Assembly: GCA_963760965.1 (NCBI GenBank)
Contig: CAVXEW010000013.1
Span: 248,001-312,000 of the forward strand
Direction: 5' to 3'
DNA from: Pararhizobium_B sp963760965
GTDB taxonomy: Bacteria; Pseudomonadota; Alphaproteobacteria; Rhizobiales; Rhizobiaceae
Length of the DNA: 64,000 nt
Made by a program: the position numbers and the translations under genes. How positions within the stretch are numbered: the stretch's first letter is position 1; every line of letters starts with the position of its first letter. Of this stretch, positions 36,141-43,987 are shown one piece after another. The notes below the pieces were generated by a model that searched no databases, was not told the origin of the DNA, and saw nothing but the letters and a program-made list of their open reading frames with translations.

Positions 36141-36851
36141 CTATTCGACGCTCAGCCTATATCCAATGCCACGGACCGTCTGCAGCCAGACGGGGTTGCC
36201 GGGATCGGCCTCGATCTTGCGTCGCAACCTGTTGATCTGCACGTCGATCGTGCGTTCGCCGACCTCGGTCTCGCCGGCCACGAGTTCGTGGCGGGGGATC
36301 GTCTCGCCGGCGCGTTCGGCGAAAAGCGTCATGATCTCGCGCTCCCGGTCCGTCAGGCGCACGGGATCGCTGCCCTTCTTCAGTTCGCGGCGGGCTATCG
36401 TGAAGGTGTAGGGCCCGAAGACGACCTGCTCGATCTTCGGCGTGGGGGGAGGCCCGCCGCGGCGCAGGATGTTGTTGATCCGCAGCACGAGCTCGCGCGG
36501 ATTGAACGGCTTCGGCAGATAGTCGTCGGCGCCGGCTTCCAGGCCCTCGACCCGCGCCTGCGCCTCGGCAAGCGCGGTGAGGATCAGGATCGGCACGTCC
36601 TTGATCTCGCGCAGGCTCTTCGTCAGGGAGAGGCCGCTCTCGCCCGGCATCATGACGTCGACGATCAGGAGGTCGAAGTCGAGACCCGCAAGCTTGCGGC
36701 GTGCCTCCGCCGCCTCGGCTGCCGTGGTGACCCGAAAGCCCTGCTCGGACAGGTAGCGCTTCAGCAGGTCGCGGATGCGCGTGTCGTCGTCGATTACGAG
36801 AAGATGGGCCGCATCGTCCGACGGGCTGGCGGAATTGTCCGGGGTGTTCAT
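36141..36851 (-). CDS. OmpR-family response regulator (PetR-like)
   Basis: A 236-residue regulator. The receiver domain has the acidic pair in VIDDDTRI, the phospho-accepting Asp in LIVDVMMPGESG and the Lys in LPKPFNPREL. The winged-helix DNA-binding domain ends with RTIDVQINRLRRKIEADPGN and GIGYRLSVE. It is paired with the kinase downstream. Together with the MarR gene upstream it matches the petP-petR arrangement named in Rhodobacter; the link to cytochrome bc1 control there should not be assumed here. Confidence 0.94.
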   Translation of the reverse strand: MNTPDNSASPSDDAAHLLVIDDDTRIRDLLKRYLSEQGFRVTTAAEAAEARRKLAGLDFDLLIVDVMMPGESGLSLTKSLREIKDVPILILTALAEAQARVEGLEAGADDYLPKPFNPRELVLRINNILRRGGPPPTPKIEQVVFGPYTFTIARRELKKGSDPVRLTDREREIMTLFAERAGETIPRHELVAGETEVGERTIDVQINRLRRKIEADPGNPVWLQTVRGIGYRLSVE

Positions 36852-36907
36852 GCTTGTCTCCCTTGGATGCGCATTCTTCCCGCAATTTTGTCTTTCTGCG
36901 CTTCAGC

Positions 36908-37387
36908 TTATTGCGGATCGATCATGCCCCGCAAGAATGTCTCGACGGTCTCGCGCGAATCGGGCCCGCTGCGGGCGAGAGCGCGGGCAATCCGACGCGA
37001 CTGGGGGGTGGCGAGCGCAAGCGCCAGCTCGCGGCCGCGCCGGGTGGGGTAAAGCCTGCGCTGGCGGCGATCCTGAGGTCCGGTCACCTGGTGGACATAA
37101 CCGGCGTCGACCAGCTGCTTGAGGACGCGCGCGAGGCTTTGCTTGGTGATCTTCAGCGTGTCGAGGAGGTCGGCCACCGTCATGCCGGGCTGGCGGTTGA
37201 CGAAATGGACGACACGGTGATGGGCGCGCCCGAATCCCAGGCCCGCGAGCATCACGTCGGGGTCGGAAGTGAAGTCGCGATAGGCGAAGAAGAGGAGTTC
37301 GATGATGTCGAAATCGATCCCCGTATCGATCGTCATCGGGCCGGTGACCACTTCCGACTGCCGTTCTTTTGTTGTCTTGGATTCCAT
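36908..37387 (-). CDS. MarR-family transcriptional regulator (PetP-like)
   Basis: A 159-residue winged-helix regulator. The helix-turn-helix is at about residues 65-90 (MTVADLLDTLKITKQSLARV) and the wing carries TGPQDRRQRRLYPTRRGREL. I use the ATG at 37387; an upstream TTG at 37408 is possible. It is the first gene of the leftward regulator block and lies 57 bp ahead of the response regulator. The perfect inverted repeat at 37407-37433, directly before its start, is the obvious autoregulatory site. Confidence 0.9.
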   Translation of the reverse strand: MESKTTKERQSEVVTGPMTIDTGIDFDIIELLFFAYRDFTSDPDVMLAGLGFGRAHHRVVHFVNRQPGMTVADLLDTLKITKQSLARVLKQLVDAGYVHQVTGPQDRRQRRLYPTRRGRELALALATPQSRRIARALARSGPDSRETVETFLRGMIDPQ

Positions 37388-37406
37388 GCCTGCGACCGTT
37401 CCTTTC

Positions 37407-37433
37407 AAATATGTCAGCTATGTTGACATATTT
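37407..37433. promoter_or_regulatory. Inverted-repeat operator between marR and ilvE
   Basis: Ten-base perfect arms AAATATGTCA (37407-37416) and TGACATATTT (37424-37433) are separated by 7 bases. This is the size of a MarR-type operator. A rightward TTGACA (37423-37428) overlaps the right arm, and the element lies 20 bases ahead of the marR ATG, so it could control both marR and the ilvE direction. Confidence 0.75.
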
Positions 37434-37635
37434 TGTCGAAATTGCTAGCGTCCAAAGCCTGCCGGGGACCGGAAGTCAAATGCAGGGGCGAATTGCCGTC
37501 CCTGTCCATCATTTGACCCATTGGCCGGGCAGTTTCCGGAAGATGGCCGTGCGCGCCGTGCGCAACACAGACCGTCCGCAACACGTGCCGGATCAGACGA
37601 AACACAAAGAGGCGCTCGCGCCGGAGGTAAATGAG

Positions 37636-38526
37636 ATGGCATCCGTTCCTTTCGATCAACTCGACGGCGAAATCTGGTTCAACGGCGAATTCGTCGACTG
37701 GAAGGACGCGAAGATCCACGTGCTGACCCACGGGCTGCACTATGCGAGCGCGGTGTTCGAGGGCGAGCGGGCCTACGGCGGCGAGATCTTCAAGCTCAAC
37801 GAGCACACCGAGCGGCTGCATCGTTCGGCGGGGATCCTCGGCTTCGAGATCCCGTTCTCGGTCGAGGAAATCAACGACGCCTGCAACCAGCTCCTGAAGC
37901 GACAGGGCTTCGAGGATGCCTATGTGCGTCCGATCGCCTGGCGCGGCAGCGAGATGATGGGCGTGTCGGCCCAGAAAAACCGCATCAACTGCGCGATCGC
38001 GATCTGGCAGTGGCCGAGCTACTTCAAGCCCGAGGAACGGCTGAAGGGCATCCGCCTGGACATCGCCGAATACCGCCGCCCGGACCCGCGCACGGCGCCC
38101 TCGAAGTCGAAGGCATCGGGCCTGTACATGATCTGCACGATCTCCAAGCACGCGGCGGAAGCCAAGGGCTATGCCGACGCCCTGATGCTCGACTGGCGCG
38201 GCCAGGTGGCGGAAGCGACCGGCGCCAACGTCTTCTTCGTCAAGGAAGGGAGGCTGCACACGCCGATCCCCGACTGTTTCCTGGACGGCATTACGCGCCG
38301 CACGGTGATGGAGCTTGCACATCGTCGCGGCTACGAAGTGGTCGAGCGCGTGATCATGCCTGAGGAAATGGAAGGCTTCGAGGAATGCTTCCTGTGCGGG
38401 ACCGCCGCCGAAGTCACGCCTGTTTCGGAGGTGGGACCCTATCGGTTCACGCCGGGCGAAATCACCACGAACCTGATGAACGACTATTCGAGCGAGGTGC
38501 AGCCGCACCGGTTGGCAGCCGAGTAG
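37636..38526 (+). CDS. ilvE: Branched-chain amino acid aminotransferase
   Basis: A 296-residue fold-type IV PLP enzyme. HGLHYASAVFEGERAYGG is near the N-terminus, the PLP-binding Lys lies in the SKSKASGLYMI region, and DGITRRTVMELAHRRGYEV and CFLCGTAAEVTPVSEVG complete the site. It interconverts Leu, Ile and Val with their 2-keto acids. The ATG at 37636 has GGAGG eight bases upstream. A leader of about 200 bases separates it from the marR operator, and an Lrp-family gene follows, a plausible amino-acid-responsive regulator. Confidence 0.96.
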   Translation: MASVPFDQLDGEIWFNGEFVDWKDAKIHVLTHGLHYASAVFEGERAYGGEIFKLNEHTERLHRSAGILGFEIPFSVEEINDACNQLLKRQGFEDAYVRPIAWRGSEMMGVSAQKNRINCAIAIWQWPSYFKPEERLKGIRLDIAEYRRPDPRTAPSKSKASGLYMICTISKHAAEAKGYADALMLDWRGQVAEATGANVFFVKEGRLHTPIPDCFLDGITRRTVMELAHRRGYEVVERVIMPEEMEGFEECFLCGTAAEVTPVSEVGPYRFTPGEITTNLMNDYSSEVQPHRLAAE

Positions 38527-38544
38527 CCGGCGGGTCCCCGCAGT

Positions 38545-38566
38545 GCGGCCGGCTCCCGGCCGCTTT
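38545..38566 (+). terminator. Probable terminator of ilvE
   Basis: GCGGCCGG and CCGGCCGC form a perfect 8-bp stem with a CTC loop, followed by TTT. The T-run is short, so the call is moderate. Confidence 0.5.
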
Positions 38567-38671
38567 CCGGACGGGGGAGCCGGCGTCGGGGCAGGTCACC
38601 GGCATCTTGCGCGTCACGCGATCCAGCTACAGAATGCGCGTTCTTCTCGCGCTGGAAGGCAGGATCGCGCA

Positions 38672-39136
38672 ATGGCCACGCAGATCGACCAATTCGACCG
38701 CAAGCTGCTGCGCCTTCTTCAGGAAGACGCCCGGCTGACCAACAACGAACTTTCGGAACGGGTCAACCTTTCGGCTTCGCAGTGCTCGCGTCGCCGGATG
38801 CGCCTCGAGCAGGCCGGAATCATCAAGGCGTACCGGGCAGACCTCGATCGGGAGAAGCTGCATGTCGGGATCGTCAATATCATCACCGTGACGCTCGCCA
38901 CGCACAATCGCGACAACGCCCGGCGCTTCGCGCGGCTCGTGGGCGATCTGCCGGAGGTGCTCGAAGCCTACGCACTGACCGGCGAGATGGACTATATCAT
39001 CAAGGTGGTGACGGCGGACCTGAAGGGGCTCTCGTCCTTTGTGAACGAAGTGCTCCTTCCGCATGAATCGGTGCAGCACGTCAAGACGGCAATCGTTCTC
39101 GACACGCTGAAGGAGCGCGCGGCCCTGCCGCTCTGA
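38672..39136 (+). CDS. Lrp/AsnC-family transcriptional regulator
   Basis: A 154-residue Lrp-type regulator. The N-terminal helix-turn-helix (residues about 6-55) reads FDRKLLRLLQEDARLTNNEL and RVNLSASQCSRRRMRLEQAG, and the C-terminal RAM ligand domain includes EVLEAYALTGEMDYIIKVVT. It is transcribed in the same direction as ilvE, 145 bp downstream, so a role in branched-chain amino acid sensing is plausible. It is distinct from the second Lrp at 49452. Confidence 0.93.
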   Translation: MATQIDQFDRKLLRLLQEDARLTNNELSERVNLSASQCSRRRMRLEQAGIIKAYRADLDREKLHVGIVNIITVTLATHNRDNARRFARLVGDLPEVLEAYALTGEMDYIIKVVTADLKGLSSFVNEVLLPHESVQHVKTAIVLDTLKERAALPL

Positions 39137-39221
39137 AGCGACCCGTCCGGCATGGGGGTGACTCGGCGGGCGAAAAAAGGCAGTTTCCGGCAAAATCGAC
39201 GATAAGAGACTGGAGTCCACG

Positions 39222-39869
39222 ATGGCCAAGCTGCAGGCCGGGATCATCCCGGTGACCCCGTTTCAGCAGAATTGCACCGTTCTCTTCGATCCGGAGACGA
39301 AGCGCGGCGTGGTCGTCGACCCCGGCGGAGACGTCGAGGTGATCACGCAGGTGCTCCGGGAAAACGGCCTGACGATCGAAGCGATATGGCTGACGCACGG
39401 CCATATCGATCATGCCGGCGGAGCGGTCGACCTCAAGGCGGAACTCGGCGTCGACATCGTCGGGCCGCACAAGGACGATGCGAGGCTTCTTGCCGGACTC
39501 GAGGACCAGGCGCGCATGTTCGGACTGGACGGGCCGGTGAAGAACGTGACGCCGGACCGGTGGCTTTCGGAAGGGGACAGCGTTTCCTTCGGCGAGCACG
39601 AGTTCCAGGTATTCCACACGCCGGGCCATGCGCCGGGGCACGTGATCTATTTCAACCGGGCGGAGAACATCGCCCATCTGGGCGACGTTCTCTTCAGCGG
39701 GTCGATCGGGCGGACGGACCTTCCGGGTGGAAACCACGAGCAGCTGCTCGCTTCCATCCGCGACAAGGTGCTGCCACTGGGAGACGATGTCGGCTTCATC
39801 TGCGGTCACGGCCCGGGCGGGCGGATCGGAGAGGAGCGCCGGACGAACCCGTTCCTGAAGGGCATGTGA
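39222..39869 (+). CDS. MBL-fold metal-dependent hydrolase (glyoxalase II-like)
   Basis: A 215-residue metallo-beta-lactamase-fold protein. The metal motif is THGHIDHAGG, with further ligands in HTPGHAPGHVIYF, LGDVLFSGSIGRTD and a C-terminal ICGHGPGG. It belongs to the short YcbL-like group of glyoxalase II relatives, probably a thioesterase. A GGAG site lies ahead of the ATG. A GC-rich hairpin separates it from the convergent BA14K gene. Confidence 0.9.
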   Translation: MAKLQAGIIPVTPFQQNCTVLFDPETKRGVVVDPGGDVEVITQVLRENGLTIEAIWLTHGHIDHAGGAVDLKAELGVDIVGPHKDDARLLAGLEDQARMFGLDGPVKNVTPDRWLSEGDSVSFGEHEFQVFHTPGHAPGHVIYFNRAENIAHLGDVLFSGSIGRTDLPGGNHEQLLASIRDKVLPLGDDVGFICGHGPGGRIGEERRTNPFLKGM

Positions 39870-39876
39870 GACGAGA

Positions 39877-39896
39877 CCGCCCCGAAGCCGGGGCGG
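39877..39896. terminator. GC-rich hairpin between convergent genes
   Basis: CCGCCCCG and CGGGGCGG form an 8-bp stem with an AAGC loop. No T-run follows on either strand, so it may be a bidirectional terminator or just a stabilising 3' hairpin. Confidence 0.45.
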
Positions 39897-39904
39897 CCCG
39901 AAGA

Positions 39905-40312
39905 TCAGTCGGCGACGCAGAAGTGCGAGCGACCGTCATATCCCACGAACGTCCCCGACCGGGGGTCGAAGCTGCGGTACCGGCTCGAACAGTAGCGGTA
40001 CCACGGTCCCGTCCAGGGGCGAAGGCCACCGGCATAGACCGGCGCGGGCTCGTAGGTGCGATAGACGACGCGCGGGGGCGGCGGGGGATAGTAGCCGACC
40101 GGCGGGTCGACATAGTAGCGCGGGCCGGGGTCGCTCGCGATTGCGCCGCCGATGATGGCGCCGGTCGCGAGGCCGAGCACGCCCAGGGCAACGGCGTTGC
40201 CATTGTGACGATGGTGGTGGTGCCAGTCGCGGGCCTGCGCAGTGGCCAGGGGGACGACTGCGGTCGCTGCCACGGCGGCGGACAGGACGAGCGCCTTAGC
40301 AAAAGTCTTCAT
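39905..40312 (-). CDS. BA14K-like secreted protein
   Basis: A 135-residue exported protein. The signal peptide (MKTFAKALVLSAAVAATAVV, cleaved near AQARD) is followed by a His-rich patch (DWHHHHRHN), a glycine-zipper-like hydrophobic segment GLATGAIIGGAIA, a Pro/Tyr-rich middle, and the C-terminal BA14K motif (WYRYCSSRYRSFDPRSGTFV, then DGRSHFCVAD). BA14K of Brucella is a 14-kDa immunoreactive lectin-like protein. A pair of direct repeats lies about 86 bp upstream. Confidence 0.85.
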   Translation of the reverse strand: MKTFAKALVLSAAVAATAVVPLATAQARDWHHHHRHNGNAVALGVLGLATGAIIGGAIASDPGPRYYVDPPVGYYPPPPPRVVYRTYEPAPVYAGGLRPWTGPWYRYCSSRYRSFDPRSGTFVGYDGRSHFCVAD

Positions 40313-40397
40313 TGATCCGCTTCCTTCTTCAGAACGGAAAACCAAGCTGCGAGGGCAACCGCGCCCCTGCAATGGGTATCTCGATATCCTTTCCTGC

Positions 40398-40415
40398 CTG
40401 AACGCAGGCTGAACG
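40398..40415 (-). promoter_or_regulatory. Direct repeats GTTCAG-N5-GTTCAG upstream of the BA14K gene
   Basis: On the minus strand CGTTCAG occurs twice with an 11-bp period, one helical turn, as expected for OmpR-type regulators that bind head-to-tail. It lies 86-103 bases ahead of the start codon. The regulator is not known. Confidence 0.4.
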
Positions 40416-40465
40416 ATATACGGACGTCCAGATGGCAAACACGTGGCCAAATCGGCGGGATGTTC

Positions 40466-40500
40466 AAAAAAGATGAAGCCCGGCTGCGGCCGGGCTTCAA
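40466..40500 (-). terminator. Rho-independent terminator of the cold-shock gene
   Basis: Arms 40475-40484 and 40489-40498 (GAAGCCCGGC and GCCGGGCTTC) form a perfect 10-bp stem with a 4-base loop. On the minus strand it is followed by ATCTTTTTTG. It lies about 50 bases past the cold-shock gene stop. Confidence 0.88.
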
Positions 40501-40547
40501 TTTTCCTGTCAGGTGGTCTCTTTCCGTGCCGGCTCAGCCGGCAAGGC

Positions 40548-40763
40548 CTAGTCGGCGACCGAAAGGTTCACCGCCTTCGGACCCTTGCCGCGACGATCCG
40601 GCTCGGTGTCGAAAGTGACTTTCTGGTTTTCTGCCAGTTCCGTCAGGCCAGAGGCCTGCACGGCGGAAATGTGGACGAAGATGTCCGCGCCGCCCTTGTC
40701 CGGCTTTATGAAACCGAAGCCCTTGTCGGTGTTGAAGAATTTAACGGTACCAGTCTCGGCCAT
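40548..40763 (-). CDS. Cold-shock domain protein (CspA family)
   Basis: A 71-residue single-domain nucleic-acid chaperone. RNP1 is KGFGFI and RNP2 is DIFVHISAV, and both are intact. It binds single-stranded RNA/DNA in the cytoplasm and melts mRNA structure at low temperature. AGGA lies ten bases ahead of the ATG. About 400 bp without a gene precede it, room for the long 5' leader usual for csp genes. Its own terminator follows. Confidence 0.95.
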   Translation of the reverse strand: MAETGTVKFFNTDKGFGFIKPDKGGADIFVHISAVQASGLTELAENQKVTFDTEPDRRGKGPKAVNLSVAD

Positions 40764-41166
40764 GCTGTCAGGTCCTTTTCTCGCCGCTCTTGGTCTTTCA
40801 GTCGAAGCGGCATTCCAATCCGTACCCGCAGGGAAGCGGGCATTGAGGCAGGCAGTTGTCGAATTTTGAGGAAAGGGTCCTGATTATCGCGGTTTGCCTC
40901 GTTGCAGAGCTTCAGCAGCATGAAGAAACCCTCATGCCCACCATCCGACCGCCCGGAATATTGTGCGTCTCCGGCTCGCAAAGTTTATGGTCTTCCCGTG
41001 TTCGCAAGTTGCCCGAACGCGGAAACACTGATGGGTTTGGAAGGAGTTGGCAAGCAAAACTTTTTATCGAAGGCGAAAAAGAGCACGCTTATGTCGATAC
41101 TGACTCGCGCGGTCAGCGGGGAAAATGCGACAAATTGCCCGCCGCCGTGGCGAACCGGCTGAACTT
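40764..41166. other. Gene-free 400 bp upstream of the cold-shock gene
   Basis: This stretch is less GC-rich than its surroundings and has no convincing gene on either strand. On the minus strand a GATAAT (40888-40883) could be a -10 box but has no matching -35. A small CCCGC-N6-GCGGG hairpin lies in the probable leader (about 40825-40840). No other structure was recognised. Confidence 0.4.
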
Positions 41167-42063
41167 TCAACGTGTATCCGCTGCGGCGCGGCCAATTCTC
41201 AGGGCGGGCACGACCTCGACCGCGAGGATCGAGGCAAAGATGAAGACGCAGCCGAGCAGGCGGCCGGCTGCCAGGTTTTCGCCGAGGAAGAGCACGCCGA
41301 ACAGCGCGGCGAACAGGGCCTCCGTGGAAAGAAAGATCGCTGCCTGGGAAGCGGTCGTGTAGCGCTGGCCGATGACCTGGAGGCTGAAGGCAATCCCGCT
41401 GGCGAAGATTCCCGCATAGAGGATTTGTGGCAGTGCCAACCCGATCGCCGCCGGGTCGATCGGTTCCGCAAGGGCGGCAGCCAGGAAGCCCAGGGCCGCG
41501 CATACGGCGAACTGCACCAGCGACAGGGCGAGGGGACGCCCGCTCCGCGGTGCGTATATGCCGACCAGCGTCACCTGAACTGCGAAGACGAGCGCGCACG
41601 AAATCGTCAGGAGGTCGCCGGCGTGGAGCGAAACGAGTGCCCCGCCGCTCAGCAGCCATATCCCTGCAAGGGCCGAGGCGGCCGCTGGCCAGATGACCGG
41701 ATGCGGCCGGCGGCGCGTCCAGATAACGGCCAGCAGCGGCGTGAAGATGACGTAGAGACCCGTCAGGAAACCTGAATTCGTCACGCTCGTCGTGAGCAGC
41801 CCCACCTGCTGGGCCGCCATTCCGACGAAGAGAGCGAGGCCGCAGGCCACGAAGCCCCCGATCGTCGCAGGTGGCAGCGGCTCGCTGGCGCGCTTTCGTT
41901 CGCGCCAGGCGAAGGGTGCAACGGCGGTCGCCGCCAGCAGGAAGCGCATGGCGATGAAGAGCAGCGGGCCGATGGAATCCATGGCCTCGGACTGCGCGAC
42001 GAAGCCCATCCCCCAGATGGCGCCGGCGAGCAGCAACAGCAGGTTGGCGCTCGCGCGGCGCAT
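41167..42063 (-). CDS. DMT-superfamily (EamA) transporter
   Basis: A 298-residue membrane protein made of two EamA repeats with about ten spans. The first starts LLLLLAGAIWGMGFVAQSEA and the second LLTISCALVFAVQVTLVGIY, and the end of repeat 2 has STEALFAALFGVLFLGENLA. Such proteins usually export amino acids or other metabolites; the substrate is not known. The ATG at 42063 has GAGGAC about 12 bases upstream. The RIME-like repeat lies 120 bp ahead of the start and might affect expression. Confidence 0.88.
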   Translation of the reverse strand: MRRASANLLLLLAGAIWGMGFVAQSEAMDSIGPLLFIAMRFLLAATAVAPFAWRERKRASEPLPPATIGGFVACGLALFVGMAAQQVGLLTTSVTNSGFLTGLYVIFTPLLAVIWTRRRPHPVIWPAAASALAGIWLLSGGALVSLHAGDLLTISCALVFAVQVTLVGIYAPRSGRPLALSLVQFAVCAALGFLAAALAEPIDPAAIGLALPQILYAGIFASGIAFSLQVIGQRYTTASQAAIFLSTEALFAALFGVLFLGENLAAGRLLGCVFIFASILAVEVVPALRIGRAAADTR

Positions 42064-42182
42064 GGCAGGTTCGTCCTCTCTTTGTCCTCCCCGCAATCGG
42101 GCCCGGCGGGCCGTAGCAGCTGCCGGATCTTCCGGCAAGCAGGCGTTCCCGCAGGCTGACCGCGGCCAATGCAGGGGGAAGA

Positions 42183-42294
42183 AGTGGTCTGACCCAAACA
42201 GACGGCACCCGTCCGTCTGGAAAGGTCGGCCCACAAGCCATTGATCCGGTAAGGCGATTTTTCCCGGCAGATGGTACCATCTGTGAGGCTCGCA
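42183..42294 (-). repeat. 112-bp double-palindrome intergenic repeat, RIME-like, copy B (inverted)
   Basis: This is the reverse complement of copy A at 19061-19172, with scattered changes, some compensatory in the palindromes. Palindrome 1 is a perfect CAGATGGTACCATCTG. Palindrome 2 has arms CCAAACAGACGG and CCGTCCGTCTGG. One end lies three bases from the TAG stop of the DUF1499 gene. Confidence 0.9.
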
Positions 42295-42297
42295 CCG

Positions 42298-42789
42298 CTA
42301 GGGCCGGAAGCCGTCCATGAGCTTTCTGATATGCTCGCGGTTCTTGCCGAAGTCCTTGGACCCGAGCTTCGCGCGAGAGTAGACGCTGAGGCCGGTCGTC
42401 CCGTTTGGCAGGCGCATCGCGAGGATGTCGATCGCGTCGGGGAAGCGCATGACAGGGGAGAAGGTGAGGTAGCGTGCGTAGGCGGGGACTTTTCCGTCAT
42501 CGACGCGTCTGGCGCGGGGATCGATCCGCTCCAGCCGCCGTGCGAGATCCGCCACGAGCCTTGCCGGCGGCACGGCGTAGACGGGAAGCGTCCAGTCCGC
42601 GGTCCTGCAGAGGTTGGGCGAGCATGCGAGCGCGTCGTTGCCGGTTTGCCGCCGCCTCTCCTGCGAAAAGTCGTAGCGCCCCGGGTCGTTCGGCCCGGTA
42701 AGCAGCGCCCAGGTACGCGCGCGCCCGTAAAGAACGAAAAAGAGGCCGGCCAGCACCAGAAGGACGCAGAGGGCGGCTGCAAGCTTCAT
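42298..42789 (-). CDS. DUF1499-domain membrane-anchored protein
   Basis: A 163-residue protein with one N-terminal span (LAAALCVLLVLAGLFFVLYG) that may be an uncleaved anchor or a signal peptide. The DUF1499 core has SPNLCRTADWTLPVYAVPPA, RYLTFSPVMRFPDAIDILAM and SRAKLGSKDFGKNREHIRKL. Function is unknown. The start is ATG 42789 or TTG 42801; the GGAGAC motif is nearer the TTG. The stop lies at the edge of repeat copy B. Confidence 0.8.
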   Translation of the reverse strand: MKLAAALCVLLVLAGLFFVLYGRARTWALLTGPNDPGRYDFSQERRRQTGNDALACSPNLCRTADWTLPVYAVPPARLVADLARRLERIDPRARRVDDGKVPAYARYLTFSPVMRFPDAIDILAMRLPNGTTGLSVYSRAKLGSKDFGKNREHIRKLMDGFRP

Positions 42790-42863
42790 CGCGATTTTCA
42801 AGTGTCTCCGTCTCCGTCGTCCCGGGGAAAGGGTGCCGGGATGCCGCCCCGTCGCCGGAAGAA

Positions 42864-43784
42864 CTAGAGCCCGCGCTTGCCGAAGACAGCCCGTCGCGGC
42901 ACGCCGCGCGGCGTATTTCGCGCCCCATTGGCCTCCGACGCATCCGCGGCGGAGTGGCTTTCCGCTTCGGCTGCGCCAAGGGGCACCTCTTCGATGAGGA
43001 CGACCTCCGGCTCGCCGGGGGCCAGTCTCGGCCTGGCCAGGGCAAAGCCCTGCAGCAGCCGTACGCCGAGATCGCGACACACGGAAATCTGCCAATGCTC
43101 CTCGAGGCCCTCGAACAGCGTCTGGATGCCGCGTTCGCGGAATTGCTGCACCATGACCTTGAGCAGGGAGAACCCTTCCGAGGTCTCCATGAAACGGTTC
43201 ACCCAATGACCGTCGAACTTGACGATGTCCGGCCTGACGCTGACCAGCCGGTCGAAGTCGGATTCGTCCGCTCCGTAGTCGTCGATTGCGATCTTGAGGT
43301 TGTTTTCCCTGAGGATGTCGGTGAGCGATCGCAGCAAGTGGCGCGATGTCGCCTCGGTCTCGATGATTTCGCAGACGATCTGGGCGGTCGACAGGCCCGC
43401 CGTTCGGACAAAGCGCGTGAAGTCGTCGATCTCGTGCAGCGCGGCGGCGTAGTCGGTGAAGGAGGCGGGGTCGAAATTCAGGAAGAGAAGGGCCGGGCCG
43501 ATCTCCATCCGGGCAGCGTTGAGGACGTGCAGGCGACGGCAAAGCCGCTCGACATGGGTGCCGTCGCCCGGTTCCACCATGGTGAAGAACTGCGACGGCG
43601 GCACAAGTTCCTCGCCCTTCGAGGGGCGGATCAGCGCCTCGTAGGCCTCGAGCTTCAGCGTGCCCTGGGGGGACTGGCTATAGATCGGCTGGAATGCGCT
43701 GCGGAGCAGGAAAGGGCCGTAGACCGCCGTGTGGCTGCCATCCTCTTCCTGCATGAGCTCGGGATAATCGCCTTTGGAGGCCAT
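42864..43784 (-). CDS. EAL-domain protein (probable cyclic-di-GMP phosphodiesterase)
   Basis: A 306-residue stand-alone EAL protein with no signal peptide or membrane span. The expected catalytic residues are visible in order: YEALIR, the Asn in LFLNFDPAS, the Glu in IVCEIIE, the double Asp in IAIDDYG, IVKFDG, LFEGLEE and LLQGFALARP. Loop 6 is unusual: DDYGADESDF in place of the common DDFGTGYSSL, so activity is likely but not certain. The C-terminal 45 residues are Ala/Glu-rich. It lies upstream of the DUF1499 gene on the same strand. Confidence 0.88.
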   Translation of the reverse strand: MASKGDYPELMQEEDGSHTAVYGPFLLRSAFQPIYSQSPQGTLKLEAYEALIRPSKGEELVPPSQFFTMVEPGDGTHVERLCRRLHVLNAARMEIGPALLFLNFDPASFTDYAAALHEIDDFTRFVRTAGLSTAQIVCEIIETEATSRHLLRSLTDILRENNLKIAIDDYGADESDFDRLVSVRPDIVKFDGHWVNRFMETSEGFSLLKVMVQQFRERGIQTLFEGLEEHWQISVCRDLGVRLLQGFALARPRLAPGEPEVVLIEEVPLGAAEAESHSAADASEANGARNTPRGVPRRAVFGKRGL

Positions 43785-43987
43785 CCCCTTCCACCATCGC
43801 GTTTGTTCGATCCAGTCCGTGTATCATAGGTTAAACGAGTTAATCCTTTTCTAAGTCGAGGGCCCGCGGCCCGCGCGGTCTTGCACTTGCAGCCCGGTTC
43901 CGACATACAGCGCCTCTGCAGGGTCCGCTCCGCGCCGCAGCGCGACGGCGGCCGCTGCCCGAGACAACCGAACCGGAGCTTGCCAGC

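Noticed and set aside
40988..41020. GTTCG-N9-CGAAC inverted repeat considered as a LexA box
   Set aside because: Alphaproteobacterial LexA sites are direct repeats GTTC-N7-GTTC; the spacing and orientation do not fit.
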